Shown here piece after piece: positions 45,064 to 54,701 of a DNA stretch of 64,000 nucleotides. The DNA is from HKST-UBA178 sp965223815 (GTDB lineage: Bacteria > Pseudomonadota > Gammaproteobacteria > Chromatiales > Chromatiaceae), in contig OZ245019.1 of assembly GCA_965223815.1 (NCBI GenBank), positions 248,001-312,000 on the forward strand, given 5' to 3'. Each line of letters begins with the position of its first letter. Within the stretch, counting starts at the first letter, position 1. The notes under the pieces are model-generated. The model was not told where the DNA came from and did not search any database. It was given only the letters and a program-made list of their open reading frames with translations. The position numbers and the translations under genes are program-made.

Positions 45064-45657
45064 ATGGCAAGAGACTACAAGAGCCGCGCCAATCCCAGAG
45101 GAAAGAGCAGGCGCAGAGTCCCCGGACCAATCTGGTTTGTGGCCGGGCTACTGGTGGGATTGTTCTTCAGTGGGCTGGCCTGGTTGAAACTGCTCCCTCC
45201 CAGGGAAATCTCGACTTATGAGATTACGAACCAAAAGGAAGCCAGAGCGCCACAAAAAAAGTCCGAATCGGAAACTGAAAAGCGGGCGCCTCCTAAGCCA
45301 CGGTTTGATTTTTATACGATCCTGCCGGAGATGGAGGTGGTGGTTCCCGAGCCGGAGCCGGAACCGCTGCCGGTCACCGATAAAAGCGAGAAACGGGAGA
45401 GCAAACCAAAAACTGCCGCCGAGCCGGGTAGGTATATGCTGCAGATGGGTTCTTTCAGGAAGTATGCTGATGCCGACCGTCTCAAGGCGAGTCTGGCACT
45501 GGTGGGTATTCAAGCAGAGATCCAGAGGGTCAAAATCGGCAATGGGGATGTATATCACCGCGTCCGCTCCGGACCCTACAGCTCGCAGAAGGTCAAGCAG
45601 CTTAGTACCAAATTGAGGGCCAACAATATCAGCAGCTTGATGATAAAACTGAAATAA
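45064..45657 (+). CDS. FtsN-like SPOR domain membrane protein
   Basis: 197 residues: basic cytoplasmic start, one membrane span (IWFVAGLLVGLFFSGLAWL, about 23-41), a charged Pro/Glu-rich linker (VVPEPEPEPLPV), and a C-terminal SPOR domain (about 120-197, YMLQMGSFRKYADADRLKASL). SPOR domains bind denuded septal peptidoglycan. The argS-SPOR order is the usual FtsN-like locus in non-enteric gammaproteobacteria, so a role in division is likely. Its ATG directly follows the argS stop. Confidence 0.88.
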   Translation: MARDYKSRANPRGKSRRRVPGPIWFVAGLLVGLFFSGLAWLKLLPPREISTYEITNQKEARAPQKKSESETEKRAPPKPRFDFYTILPEMEVVVPEPEPEPLPVTDKSEKRESKPKTAAEPGRYMLQMGSFRKYADADRLKASLALVGIQAEIQRVKIGNGDVYHRVRSGPYSSQKVKQLSTKLRANNISSLMIKLK

Positions 45658-45687
45658 CTTCTCAGGCTTGCTGTCGCCGAGACAAAT

Positions 45688-45954
45688 CTACCGGTCGCAG
45701 GAGAGGGTCGCCGGGTCGCGTGAGGCAGTTGTGGAATTGGACCAACTGTATATCTCGGTTATTGTTGAGTCGCACTGGTTGCAGCTACTGCCGCAAGAGG
45801 CTGTCATTCGCTGACGCACCACCTTTCCCTTTTTTATCCAGATATCGAGCATACCGCGTACCGCATCGGGCTGAGCGTCAAAGTGTTGGGCTATATCATT
45901 CAGACTGGCATGGCCTCTGTTCCGCAGATAGATTCCGATATCCGAGAGAATCAC
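45688..45954 (-). CDS. feoC: FeoC-like iron transport regulator
   Basis: 88 residues from GTG 45954, overlapping the feoB stop as GTGA. A winged-helix N terminus (ILSDIGIYLRNRGHASLNDIAQHF) is followed by a cysteine cluster CGSSCNQC that can hold an Fe-S cluster, as in other FeoC proteins. It probably senses iron or oxygen and modulates FeoB stability. Longer starts would read through feoB and are rejected. Confidence 0.85.
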   Translation of the reverse strand: MILSDIGIYLRNRGHASLNDIAQHFDAQPDAVRGMLDIWIKKGKVVRQRMTASCGSSCNQCDSTITEIYSWSNSTTASRDPATLSCDR

Positions 45955-48290
45955 GCGCCCGCTCCATCGACACCCAGTTGGGGTTTGAGGTTGCCACGGC
46001 GGCTCCAGACACGCAGGGATATCACAACCCCTGCTGCAAACAGGCAAAGCCCACCGATCCAGCTCGCGGAACTCAAGGGATGCTGACTGAAGGTGGCGGC
46101 CTGGTAAAATACGGTTGAGGATGTATAGGCGACACCCGTGGTCCAGGCGCCGACGAACAGGGCCCAGTTGCCCCCCGTTTCCCGGGTGATGGCGCCAATA
46201 GTGGCAACACAGGGGAAGTAGAGCAGTATGAACAGCAGATAGGCGAAGGCTCCCACCTGCCCGTCAAATCGGGTACCCATGGCACCGAAGACCTCTTGAT
46301 CCACTTCCTGGCTATTGGCGGCGGCATCTGTGGAACTTACATCGCCGATGTCCATGCTCAGCGGATCGAGGATGGTGTCCCTCACGGCACTCAGATTTTC
46401 CGGTATGGTGGCTGCCGCGGCCGACAATTGCGCCAGCAGGTCGAAGGGTGCGGCTTCTCCCCCGCCGCCGTTATCCTCGGCAGCGAGTTGGGTGTAGAGT
46501 GAGTCCAAGGTGCCTACCACAGCTTCCTTGGCGAGCACCCCGGTAAATATGCCAACCGTGGCTGGCCAGTTGTTCTCGTGTATTCCCAAGGGAGCAAACA
46601 GGGGGGTGATACCTTTGCCTATTCCGGCAAGTATCGACTGGTCGCTGCTCTGTTGGCCGAAGGAGCCGTCGTTGCCCACAGAGTTGAGGAGGTTTAGCGC
46701 CAGCACCATGACCACGATAACCTTCCCTGCATCTCTGATAAACAATTTCACCCGGTCCCAGGTTCTTAAGAATACTCCCTTTGCCGTCGGTAAGTGATAC
46801 GGTGGCAACTCCATCATGAAGCCTGCGCTTTCACCGGACAGCAGTGTACGCCGCATGATCATGCCTGTGAGCACCGCGACGGTGATACCGATCAAATAGA
46901 GCAGAAATACCAGGTTCTGACCATTGGCTGGGAAGAACGCTGCGGCGAATAGCGCATAGACCGGAAGTCTGGCGCCACATGACATGAACGGATTCATGAG
47001 AATCGTGAGCTTGCGCTCGCGCTGGTTTTCCAGTGTACGCGTGGCCATCACTGCGGGCACGTTGCATCCAAAGCCGACGATCATCGGTACAAAGGCCTTG
47101 CCCGGCAACCCAATTGCGCGCATCGCCCGGTCCATCACGAAGGCGGCCCTGGCCATATAGCCTGTGTCTTCGAGTACCGAGAGGAAAAGGTAGAGGCAGG
47201 CGATGATGGGTATGAATGTGGATACAATCTGAATACCGCCGCCGATGCCATCGGCAAGCACCACGCGGCTCCAGACAGGCAGGCCGAGGCTCTCCATCCA
47301 GCTCCCGAGTCCATCCACTATAAGGGCGCCCACCGCCATGTCGAAAAAGTCGATGAATGCGCCACCGATGTTGATGGTGAACATGAACATCAGGTACATG
47401 ATCGCCAGGAAGATGGGTATACCTGCCAGGCGGCTCAAGATCAGCCGGTCGATTCGGTCGGATAGGGTTTTATCCACTCTCCCCGCTTGCTTGATGGTCT
47501 GTTGCGCCAGGGCGTGGGCATGACCATATCGGGCATCGGCGATATGAATATCCAGCTCCTCGCTGGTGTGTCCCTCAATGGTATTCCTCCACTGTGTTAC
47601 CAGCGGATTGATTTCATCACCGGCTAGGCGCATGGCGTGTTCATCGCCTTCCAGTAGTTTGAGCGCGAGCCAGCGGCGATTGGCCTGATGGGGAACCTGC
47701 TTCAGCCGCGTGGTAAGGTCGCTGATGGCCTGTTCCACTGAATCGCCGTGGTTAACTTGAAAATCACCGTTGTCGGGCGCCGCGGTCATGGCGGCGATCT
47801 CGGTTCTAAGCTGCTCAATTCCCTCGCCAGTCACGGCTACCACCGGTACCACTGGACAGCGCAGCGCCTTGGCCAGCCGGACGGTATCAACCTCAATGCC
47901 ACGTTTTCTGGCTACGTCCATCATGTTTAGGGCCACGACCATCGGCAATCCCATCTCCCGAAGCTGCACCGTGAGGTAGAGATTGCGCTCCAGGTTGGAG
48001 GCATCGATCACGTTGATAATCAGTTGGGATTCCCGGGAGAGGAGATAGTCGCGGGTTATTTTTTCATCGATCGAGGAGGCGTCGAGAGAGTAGATGCCCG
48101 GTAGATCGATTAGCTTTGCTTCATCGGAGCCGAGCCGAAACAGGCCCTCTTTTCGATCTACAGTGACACCGGGCCAGTTCCCGGTTTTCTGACGGATGCC
48201 GGTAAATGCGTTAAACAGCGCCGATTTACCGCAATTTGGATTGCCACCCAGGGCTATCGTCCGCAGTGGACGCACCCCAGCCTGTTTCAA
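45951..48290 (-). CDS. feoB: Ferrous iron transporter FeoB
   Basis: 779 residues. Cytosolic G domain (G1 GNPNCGKSALFNAFTG, G2 T in NWPGVTVDRKEG, G3 DLPGIYSL, G4 NMMD) with a GDI helical region, then about 10 membrane spans with two gate motifs (GFGCNVPA and SCGARLPVY). The start is TTG 48290, overlapping the feoA stop (TTGA); a GTG at 48275 is possible. Middle gene of feoABC. Confidence 0.95.
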   Translation of the reverse strand: MKQAGVRPLRTIALGGNPNCGKSALFNAFTGIRQKTGNWPGVTVDRKEGLFRLGSDEAKLIDLPGIYSLDASSIDEKITRDYLLSRESQLIINVIDASNLERNLYLTVQLREMGLPMVVALNMMDVARKRGIEVDTVRLAKALRCPVVPVVAVTGEGIEQLRTEIAAMTAAPDNGDFQVNHGDSVEQAISDLTTRLKQVPHQANRRWLALKLLEGDEHAMRLAGDEINPLVTQWRNTIEGHTSEELDIHIADARYGHAHALAQQTIKQAGRVDKTLSDRIDRLILSRLAGIPIFLAIMYLMFMFTINIGGAFIDFFDMAVGALIVDGLGSWMESLGLPVWSRVVLADGIGGGIQIVSTFIPIIACLYLFLSVLEDTGYMARAAFVMDRAMRAIGLPGKAFVPMIVGFGCNVPAVMATRTLENQRERKLTILMNPFMSCGARLPVYALFAAAFFPANGQNLVFLLYLIGITVAVLTGMIMRRTLLSGESAGFMMELPPYHLPTAKGVFLRTWDRVKLFIRDAGKVIVVMVLALNLLNSVGNDGSFGQQSSDQSILAGIGKGITPLFAPLGIHENNWPATVGIFTGVLAKEAVVGTLDSLYTQLAAEDNGGGGEAAPFDLLAQLSAAAATIPENLSAVRDTILDPLSMDIGDVSSTDAAANSQEVDQEVFGAMGTRFDGQVGAFAYLLFILLYFPCVATIGAITRETGGNWALFVGAWTTGVAYTSSTVFYQAATFSQHPLSSASWIGGLCLFAAGVVISLRVWSRRGNLKPQLGVDGAGA

Positions 48291-48571
48291 CGGACCTGGA
48301 CGACTTCCTCCGCCGTCCCCTGATCGACCAAAGGCAGTGCGAACAATTTGTTTGCTACGGAACCGCCGAGTGCCACGCGGTTTCCGGAGCAGGCGACGAC
48401 AATGCCTTTGTTGCGCCGCTGCATAATCTTCACTTCCGAACCGACGCGAAGCCCCAGACTCATAAGCCGTCGGGCCAATGAGTGATCCCCCCGAATTTCA
48501 GCGATTCGGGCATTGCCACCAATCGGCATGCCATCTAGGGCGGTGAGCGTAGTTGCCGAATTGGAGGCCAT
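48287..48571 (-). CDS. feoA: Ferrous iron transport protein FeoA
   Basis: 94 residues with an SH3-like fold (LTALDGMPIGGNARIAEIRGDHSLARRLMSLGLRVGSEVKIMQRR). ATG 48571 is chosen; an extra 15 residues upstream are not conserved. A Fur-box-like AT-rich tract lies at 48584-48605 (about 11 of 19 consensus positions), compatible with Fur control but weak. First gene of feoABC. Confidence 0.88.
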   Translation of the reverse strand: MASNSATTLTALDGMPIGGNARIAEIRGDHSLARRLMSLGLRVGSEVKIMQRRNKGIVVACSGNRVALGGSVANKLFALPLVDQGTAEEVVQVR

Positions 48572-48699
48572 CTTTTGGATACCAAATAAGAATGATTTGT
48601 ATTTAGATGCTAGCATACCAATCGTATTAGGATCAACTAATAAATTAGCGGTCCGCCCTGTGCCAGAATTTAGAGGCCTGCTATTACTAACGAACTGGA

Positions 48700-49434
48700 T
48701 CAGGAACAGCTGTCTGCGACCTGACCCTGAGGCTTGCGTAAAAGGTCCACTCTCGAAGGCTTCATAAAGTGAGCGCCGTTTGGGGTCATATGTTGCTCAA
48801 ACGTCGCGCGAATGCGTTCGCGCAGCTTCGAATCGATCTGGTGTTGGGTATGGGTTACGTTGATCATGCGTGACTCGAATGCCGCGAAATCGTCGAAATG
48901 GCCGGGAAAATTGAAGAATATTTGCGACTCAAGTGCAAAGAGTCCTTTACGCACCGACTCTTGTAGCGCCTGAAATGCTGCCAGACGCACGGTTTTCTCA
49001 TCGTGAAAAAGGCGCATTATATCGTTGAAGGCCCCGCGATATACGGGCTCGGATATGTAGGCCAGACCCCCGGTTTTCAGCACCCGGTGAATCTCCCCCA
49101 TCGCATCGGCCATGGAGGCGATCGGAACATGGTGCAGGGATTTCAACATGATCACAACGTCGACGCTCTCCTCGGGCAGGTCGATTTTCTCGGCACCTCC
49201 AAAAACGAACTTTACCCCAGGCAGGTTTTTCAACAGAAGGTTGCGTTCATGTTGCACCTTGTCGACTTCAGTGGCGATGATCTCGATGGGTGCAAACGAC
49301 TCTACCAACTGGCGCGTCATAATGGCTTTACCGCAACCCAACTCCAGCACCCGCTTGCCTTCCAGTGGAAGGTGGTTGCGGATGATTTCCAATTCAGTGG
49401 CCGTGGTGTACGCCTTTTGATTATCGATCTGCAT
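48700..49434 (-). CDS. Class I SAM-dependent methyltransferase
   Basis: 244 residues. Motif I VLELGCGKAIMTRQL (~30-44), ATEVD (motif II), VDVVIMLKSLHHV (motif IV) and EIHRVLKTGGLAYISEP form a standard Rossmann methyltransferase of the UbiE/Methyltransf_11 type. The C-terminal half (FNFPGHFDDFAAFESRMINVTH) is family specific but I do not recognise the substrate. Divergent from the ClC gene, 92 bp apart. Confidence 0.8.
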   Translation of the reverse strand: MQIDNQKAYTTATELEIIRNHLPLEGKRVLELGCGKAIMTRQLVESFAPIEIIATEVDKVQHERNLLLKNLPGVKFVFGGAEKIDLPEESVDVVIMLKSLHHVPIASMADAMGEIHRVLKTGGLAYISEPVYRGAFNDIMRLFHDEKTVRLAAFQALQESVRKGLFALESQIFFNFPGHFDDFAAFESRMINVTHTQHQIDSKLRERIRATFEQHMTPNGAHFMKPSRVDLLRKPQGQVADSCS

Positions 49435-49526
49435 CTCTAGTTTTACCCCATAGGTTCTCGTCTGCAGTATTATCCCAGATCAACCCTAGGATTGGCTCGT
49501 CTAACGGGTCCGCAAACGGAGCTTCG

Positions 49527-51269
49527 ATGCGATTCAAGTTTGGAGAATTGCTGGACCGGCACCGATTTCGCCTGGCACAGCCCGATGCGCTGGTACACCT
49601 GGCGTTGGTAGGTTTGCTGTCCGGATTGCTGGCAGGCGCGGTGATTGTGCTTTTCAGAGTAATTGTCGAAGGATCCCAGGACGCCATCCTGCCGGGAAGC
49701 GGAGCGGAGAACTATGAAACGCTACCGGTTTGGCAGCGGATCCTGTTACCCGTTATAGGTGGAGCCCTTATCGGCTGGCTGTTCTTTTTTCATGGCAAGG
49801 GTATTCAACTGCTTGGTGTTGCCCGGGTCATGGAGCGTATGGCCTATCATCAGGGATATCTCACACTTCGAGGTTTCTTCCTGCAGCTGATTGGCGCTGC
49901 GGTTGCGATTATCAGCGGTCATTCGGTGGGGCGCGAAGGGCCTCATGTATTTCTCGGCGCAGCGACCGGTAGTCTGTTGGGACAATATCTTGCACTCCCC
50001 AACAACAGCATCAGGACCCTGGTCGGCTGCGGTACCGCCGCGGCTATCGCCGCCTCTTTTCACACTCCTTTGGCCGGTGTCATCTTCGCGCTCGAGGTAG
50101 TCATGATGGAGTACACCTTCGCCAGTTTCATACCGGTGATGCTGGCAGCCGCAGCCGCAGATGCGGTTTCTGTGGCAGTGCTCGGTAGTGAGCCCGCTTT
50201 CGTTGTACCGGAACTCTCCATGGGATCTTTGAGAGAGATGCCGTTGATTATAGTTTTGGGATTATTGGCGGGGGCGTTTTCAGCATTGTTTGCACATATG
50301 CTGCACGGTCTTGCGGGAAGCGTACGGGATTGGCCCTTCTGGCGCCGGGCCATCCTGGCGGGGGTGGGTGTAGGGCTCCTGGGCGCATTGGTTCCGGAGG
50401 TAATGGGTATCGGATACGACACCGTCAATGACGCGCTGCTAGGCCAGATCGGTTTGGGTCTGTTGGGGGCATTACTGGTATTCAAGCTACTTGCAACGGT
50501 GGTTTGTGTCGGGATGGGGATTCCCGGCGGAATGATTGGTCCGGCGCTCTTTCTGGGGGCGATCCTGGGTAGTCTGACGGCACTGCTGGCAAACAACTGG
50601 GTAACGGGCCTGTCGGTAGACCCAGGATTCTACGCCCTGCTGGGTATGGGCGCGGTGGTCAGCGCCAGTCTGCAGGCGCCGTTGGCGGCGCTCGCAGCGA
50701 TCGTCGAATTGACGCACTCACCGCAAATCGTCATGCCGGGAATACTGACGGTCGTAACCGCCAGTCTGGTAGCCAGTGAGTTGTTCGGCAAGGAGTCGAT
50801 CTTCATCGAAGTGCTTAAGGCTGCGGGGATGAAATACGATACCAGTCCCATGTTGCAGACCCTGCGCGGTATCGGTGTGGCAGGCATCATGGACAGAAAC
50901 TTCTTAAGAGTAAGCAGCAGTGTGCCGGCTGATGGGGTACGCGACCTATTGACCAGAGAGCCGAGGTGGTTAGTGATTTATGAGGATGAGCAGCCCTTGG
51001 TATTGATGCCCGCAGTGGAACTGGCACGATTTATGGAATCCACAAAAGAGGCCCATATAGCCGAGCCCATCGATCTCATGGAAATCCCAGGCCAGCGCTA
51101 TCAACTGGCACCGATAAATCTTCAGGCCAATCTCCAGGAGGCACTGGACAGCCTGGAGAAATCTAGCTGTGATGCGCTTTACGTCGAACGTGTCACTGCA
51201 TTTGGGATGCGGCGCATTTTCGGTGTATTGACGCGTCAGGCTATTGAGTCCACCTATCGCTATCAGTAG
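49527..51269 (+). CDS. ClC-family chloride channel/transporter with C-terminal CBS region
   Basis: 580 residues. The gating Glu is in GREGPHVFLG (~141), and GIPGGMIGPALFLGA is the second selectivity-filter motif (GxFxP region). About 10-12 membrane helices occupy residues 25-430; the last 130 residues form paired CBS-like modules (VPADGVRDLLTREPRW and NLQEALDSLEKS). With the Glu kept, a Cl-/H+ exchanger is more likely than a channel. Confidence 0.9.
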   Translation: MRFKFGELLDRHRFRLAQPDALVHLALVGLLSGLLAGAVIVLFRVIVEGSQDAILPGSGAENYETLPVWQRILLPVIGGALIGWLFFFHGKGIQLLGVARVMERMAYHQGYLTLRGFFLQLIGAAVAIISGHSVGREGPHVFLGAATGSLLGQYLALPNNSIRTLVGCGTAAAIAASFHTPLAGVIFALEVVMMEYTFASFIPVMLAAAAADAVSVAVLGSEPAFVVPELSMGSLREMPLIIVLGLLAGAFSALFAHMLHGLAGSVRDWPFWRRAILAGVGVGLLGALVPEVMGIGYDTVNDALLGQIGLGLLGALLVFKLLATVVCVGMGIPGGMIGPALFLGAILGSLTALLANNWVTGLSVDPGFYALLGMGAVVSASLQAPLAALAAIVELTHSPQIVMPGILTVVTASLVASELFGKESIFIEVLKAAGMKYDTSPMLQTLRGIGVAGIMDRNFLRVSSSVPADGVRDLLTREPRWLVIYEDEQPLVLMPAVELARFMESTKEAHIAEPIDLMEIPGQRYQLAPINLQANLQEALDSLEKSSCDALYVERVTAFGMRRIFGVLTRQAIESTYRYQ

Positions 51270-51411
51270 TCTTTATGTTTGCTTGGCTCACAACCCACTA
51301 CGCAGGTGGATCTTTGATTTGGCTCAACTTTGCGCGTTTCTTGTCTCTCTTTTCTGATGCGACCGGGGTGGGGCTGTCGTAGTATAGAAGCAACAACCTA
51401 TTGTTACGCTG

Positions 51412-51438
51412 GTGCTTCCGTAAGCACGGGTGTTTTTT
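51412..51438 (+). terminator. Hairpin and T-run upstream of ppk2
   Basis: GTGCTT/AAGCAC (51412-51417, 51422-51427) with loop CCGT, then GGGTGTTTTTTC. A short AACAA/TTGTT stem lies just before it. It lies 143 bp after the ClC stop and 24 bp before ppk2, so it ends the ClC transcript or attenuates ppk2. Confidence 0.65.
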
Positions 51439-51461
51439 CACTTCTACCAGGACCAATCGAC

Positions 51462-52406
51462 ATGACAGACGGAAAATATCCCAAATCCGCCGATTCCTCA
51501 CCTGGGGCGGATGCCGGCGTGAAGCTGGCTGATGCTCCGAGCAAAGATCTTGAGGAGTTGCTTGATGAAAACCAGCAATACAGGAGAGAGGTCGAACGGC
51601 TCAAAAAACGCAACAAGAAGGCTATCCGTCGCTATCGCCGGGAAGAAGAGCTCAAGCCCTATCAGGCAGAACTGATCAGGTTGCAACAGTATCTGGAGGG
51701 CAACAACCGGCGCATGATCATACTCTTCGAAGGTCGGGATGCGGCTGGCAAGGGTGGAACCATTCGCCGTGTCACCCGTTACATGAACGAAAAGCACTAT
51801 CGAGTTGTTGCCTTGGGCAAGCCGACCGAGCACGAGCGCACACAGTGGTTCTTCCAGAAGTATGTCCGCCAGTTCCCCCGCGGAGGCGAGATCGTGCTTT
51901 TCGACCGCAGCTGGTACAACCGCGCAATGGTCGAGCCGGTATTCGGTTTCTGCACCGATGAGGAATACAAAAATTTTCAAATGGGCGTGGCCGGTTTCGA
52001 GAAAGATTTGGTGCGGCAGGGAACGGTTCTTATCAAGCTCTATTTCAGCGTTACCAAAGAAGAACAGGCACGCCGGTTCAATCGGCGTAAGACAGATCCT
52101 TTGCGGCAGTGGAAGCTGAGCGAGGTCGATGTACAGGCCCAGGAGCGTTGGGACGATTTTACCCACGTGAAGTTGGAGATGCTGCGGATGACTCACACCA
52201 CTCACGCTCCCTGGACCATCATTCGTTCCAATGACAAGCATCAGGCCAGGCTGAACGCAATGAAGGTGATCCTCAATTCCGTGCCCTATGAACGGTTCGA
52301 CCCGGACCTCGATTTCGTGCCCGATCATAGGATCGTTGTCTCGGGTTCCAGGGAGTTGGAGCTGATGGAGGCACAGCTTCTGGGCGGCGGAAAGATCCAC
52401 GCCTGA
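51462..52406 (+). CDS. ppk2: Polyphosphate kinase 2 family protein
   Basis: Uses polyphosphate to phosphorylate nucleotides (or the reverse). 314 residues. Walker A FEGRDAAGKGGTIRR (~90), Walker B/DRSWYNRAMVEPVFGF, and the lid RRKTDPLRQWKLS are class I PPK2 motifs (ADP/GDP-type). ATG 51462 has AGGA upstream; the longer frame is not conserved. Head of a plus-strand group with an ICMT-like gene and a hexose mutase. Confidence 0.93.
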   Translation: MTDGKYPKSADSSPGADAGVKLADAPSKDLEELLDENQQYRREVERLKKRNKKAIRRYRREEELKPYQAELIRLQQYLEGNNRRMIILFEGRDAAGKGGTIRRVTRYMNEKHYRVVALGKPTEHERTQWFFQKYVRQFPRGGEIVLFDRSWYNRAMVEPVFGFCTDEEYKNFQMGVAGFEKDLVRQGTVLIKLYFSVTKEEQARRFNRRKTDPLRQWKLSEVDVQAQERWDDFTHVKLEMLRMTHTTHAPWTIIRSNDKHQARLNAMKVILNSVPYERFDPDLDFVPDHRIVVSGSRELELMEAQLLGGGKIHA

Positions 52407-52414
52407 CCTGCGCA

Positions 52415-53077
52415 TTGTTTGAGGGCCTCTTTACCAGCCAGGCCTTGCTGTTGTTCCTGGCCTGGCTGGCATACTTCGCAATACATTCTTTATTGGCTTC
52501 CCTGGCGGTAAAGCAGAGAGTGGTGAACCGCTTGCCGTGGGTTTTGCCAGTTTACCGTCTCCTTTACAACCTCTTGGCAGTGCTGCTGCTTCTACCTCCG
52601 CTGTATCTCCTATACGCTAGTGACTGGGTACGGCTGTGGCATTGGGGTGGTATAGCATGGTGGCTGATGAACAGCCTGGCAGCCGTTGCCGTGGTGATGT
52701 TCATCTCGACCCTGAGATACTACGACGGTTCGGAGTTTTTTGGTATTCAGCAGTGGCGTCTCCAGGCTAGAAGAATTGAGGACCAGGAGGCGTTCCATCT
52801 GTCTCCAATGCATCGATTCGTACGCCATCCTTGGTATTTTTTGGGTCTGATACTGATCTGGAGCCGGGATATGAACGCAGGGGTATTTATCAGCGCCACT
52901 GTTATTACGATCTACTTTTTCATCGGCTCCAGATTGGAAGAGCGAAAACTTTTGGTTTATCACGGCGACCTCTACCGGAGATATCGTTCCCTGGTTCCTG
53001 GCCTGCTTCCGCTTCCCTGGCGCTATTTGACCCAAAAGCAGGCGGAAGAATTGATATCGGGGGCAAGACATGAATGA
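52415..53077 (+). CDS. Membrane methyltransferase-like protein (NnrU/ICMT type)
   Basis: 220 residues with about five to six membrane spans. MHRFVRHPWYFLGLILIWSRDMN and RLEERKLLVYHGDLYRRYRSLVPGLLP match the SAM-binding C-terminal region of isoprenylcysteine carboxyl methyltransferase-like proteins. The start is TTG 52415; no ATG fits. The substrate is unknown. It overlaps the next gene by 8 bp (ATGAATGA). Confidence 0.75.
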   Translation: MFEGLFTSQALLLFLAWLAYFAIHSLLASLAVKQRVVNRLPWVLPVYRLLYNLLAVLLLLPPLYLLYASDWVRLWHWGGIAWWLMNSLAAVAVVMFISTLRYYDGSEFFGIQQWRLQARRIEDQEAFHLSPMHRFVRHPWYFLGLILIWSRDMNAGVFISATVITIYFFIGSRLEERKLLVYHGDLYRRYRSLVPGLLPLPWRYLTQKQAEELISGARHE

Positions 53078-54563
53078 ATCCACGAGCATCGCGGATTTGA
53101 TGGCAGAGAGCGGTGTCGGGTTTGGCACCAGTGGTGCCCGCGGCCTTGTGGATGCCATGAGCGATCGGGTGTGTTACCTCTATACCAGGGGATTTCTGCA
53201 GTATCTGAGATCGCAGATGGATATCGCTCCCGGTGACCGGGTAGTGATAGCCGGGGACCTTCGCGTCAGCACACCGAGAATCATGGCAGCCTGCGCCAAA
53301 GCGATCCAGGACGGCGGGTACCAGCCCATCAATTGCGGTTTCGTTCCCACACCCGCGATCGCCCTTTATGCAATGGGCCGGGGATTGGCATCCCTTATGG
53401 TCACCGGCAGCCACATCCCTGATGACCGCAACGGTATCAAGTTCTACAGACCGACCGGTGAGATTCTGAAGCGGGACGAGTCCGGTATCAAACAGCAGGC
53501 GGTATCCTTCGACAGCGAGGCGTTCGATGTACGTGGCGCTTTAATTTCACCCTTTGAGCCTCCGGCTGTCGAATCACAAGCGGTAACCGAGTTTCGGGAT
53601 CGATACTTGGGAGTATTTCCTGATGGGTGCCTGGCGGGTACTCGTATCGGCGTATACGAGCACTCATCTGTGGTTCGTGATTTGCTGGGGGACATTTTCG
53701 AGCGACTGGGGGCTACGGTCATTCGGCTGGGTCGTGCCAATGGTTTTGTTCCCGTCGATACAGAAGCAGTGCGCGAAGAGGACATTCGATTGGCGCGCGA
53801 CTGGGCGGCCGAGCATCGGCTGGATGCGCTGGTCTCAACGGACGGTGATGGCGATCGTCCCCTGGTGGCCGATGAGCGCGGGGTATGGATGCGGGGAGAC
53901 GTGGCGGGGGTGCTTTGTGCCCGTCTTCTTGGTGTCAGGAATCTGGTTACACCCATTAGCAGCAATACCCTGGTGGAGAAATGCGCATGGTTCGAAAACG
54001 TGGTCCGCACCCGTATCGGTTCTCCCTATGTGATCGATGCCATGGACAAGCTGTTGGCCGCAGGGAGGCGCAAGGTGGCTGGGTACGAGGCCAATGGTGG
54101 GTTTCTTACTGGGGACACGCTGGAGTTGAACGGCAAGACGATAGCACCGCTCCCGACCCGGGACGCTGTCATCGTGGCACTGGGTGTGGTGATCCTGGCG
54201 CGAAAACAACGGTTACCGCTCTCCGGGCTGTTGCAGCTGTTGCCGGGCCGATACACTCATAGCGGGCGTTTGAAAGACTTCCCCTCCGAGCTGAGCAGAC
54301 AGCGGATCGCGGAACTAACCGGTAAAGATATGAACCAGGCCAGTGATCGCATAGAGCGGTTGTTCGGCTCCGATTTTGGTCGGCTCTGTTCCGTCGACCG
54401 GACAGACGGGCTGCGTATGGTCTTCGAGAATGATGAAATTGTCCATCTCCGCCCCTCCGGCAATGCGCCGGAGCTGCGCTGCTACAATGAGGCCGGCTCG
54501 CCAGAGCGAGCCGCCGAGACGAATCGTATTTGCCTAAGCATCCTCGAAGGGTGGCGTCGTTAG
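53070..54563 (+). CDS. Phosphomannomutase/phosphoglucomutase family protein
   Basis: 497 residues of the alpha-D-phosphohexomutase family with all four domains: phosphoserine loop MVTGSHIPDDRNGIK (~112), metal loop STDGDGDRPLV (~257), sugar loop YEANGGF (~347) and phosphate loop RPSGNAPELRCY (~465). Whether the substrate is mannose, glucose or glucosamine phosphate cannot be read off; TGSHIP is a less usual serine loop. Overlaps the ICMT-like gene. Confidence 0.88.
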   Translation: MNESTSIADLMAESGVGFGTSGARGLVDAMSDRVCYLYTRGFLQYLRSQMDIAPGDRVVIAGDLRVSTPRIMAACAKAIQDGGYQPINCGFVPTPAIALYAMGRGLASLMVTGSHIPDDRNGIKFYRPTGEILKRDESGIKQQAVSFDSEAFDVRGALISPFEPPAVESQAVTEFRDRYLGVFPDGCLAGTRIGVYEHSSVVRDLLGDIFERLGATVIRLGRANGFVPVDTEAVREEDIRLARDWAAEHRLDALVSTDGDGDRPLVADERGVWMRGDVAGVLCARLLGVRNLVTPISSNTLVEKCAWFENVVRTRIGSPYVIDAMDKLLAAGRRKVAGYEANGGFLTGDTLELNGKTIAPLPTRDAVIVALGVVILARKQRLPLSGLLQLLPGRYTHSGRLKDFPSELSRQRIAELTGKDMNQASDRIERLFGSDFGRLCSVDRTDGLRMVFENDEIVHLRPSGNAPELRCYNEAGSPERAAETNRICLSILEGWRR

Positions 54564-54701
54564 GTTTCACCGGATTCCGGCTGTGTGTGTCTTGGGGAAC
54601 GTTGAAACCGAGGGGGCTGGACTGACTGGGTTTTCCTGTTTGCTATAGAATGGCGGTTTGATTTCAGTCCACCGCCGGTACCGCGTTCCAACCAATCTAT
54701 C

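Noticed and set aside
51498..52415. Minus-strand frame of 305 codons opposite ppk2
   Set aside because: ppk2 carries Walker A/B and lid motifs; the antisense frame has no domain.
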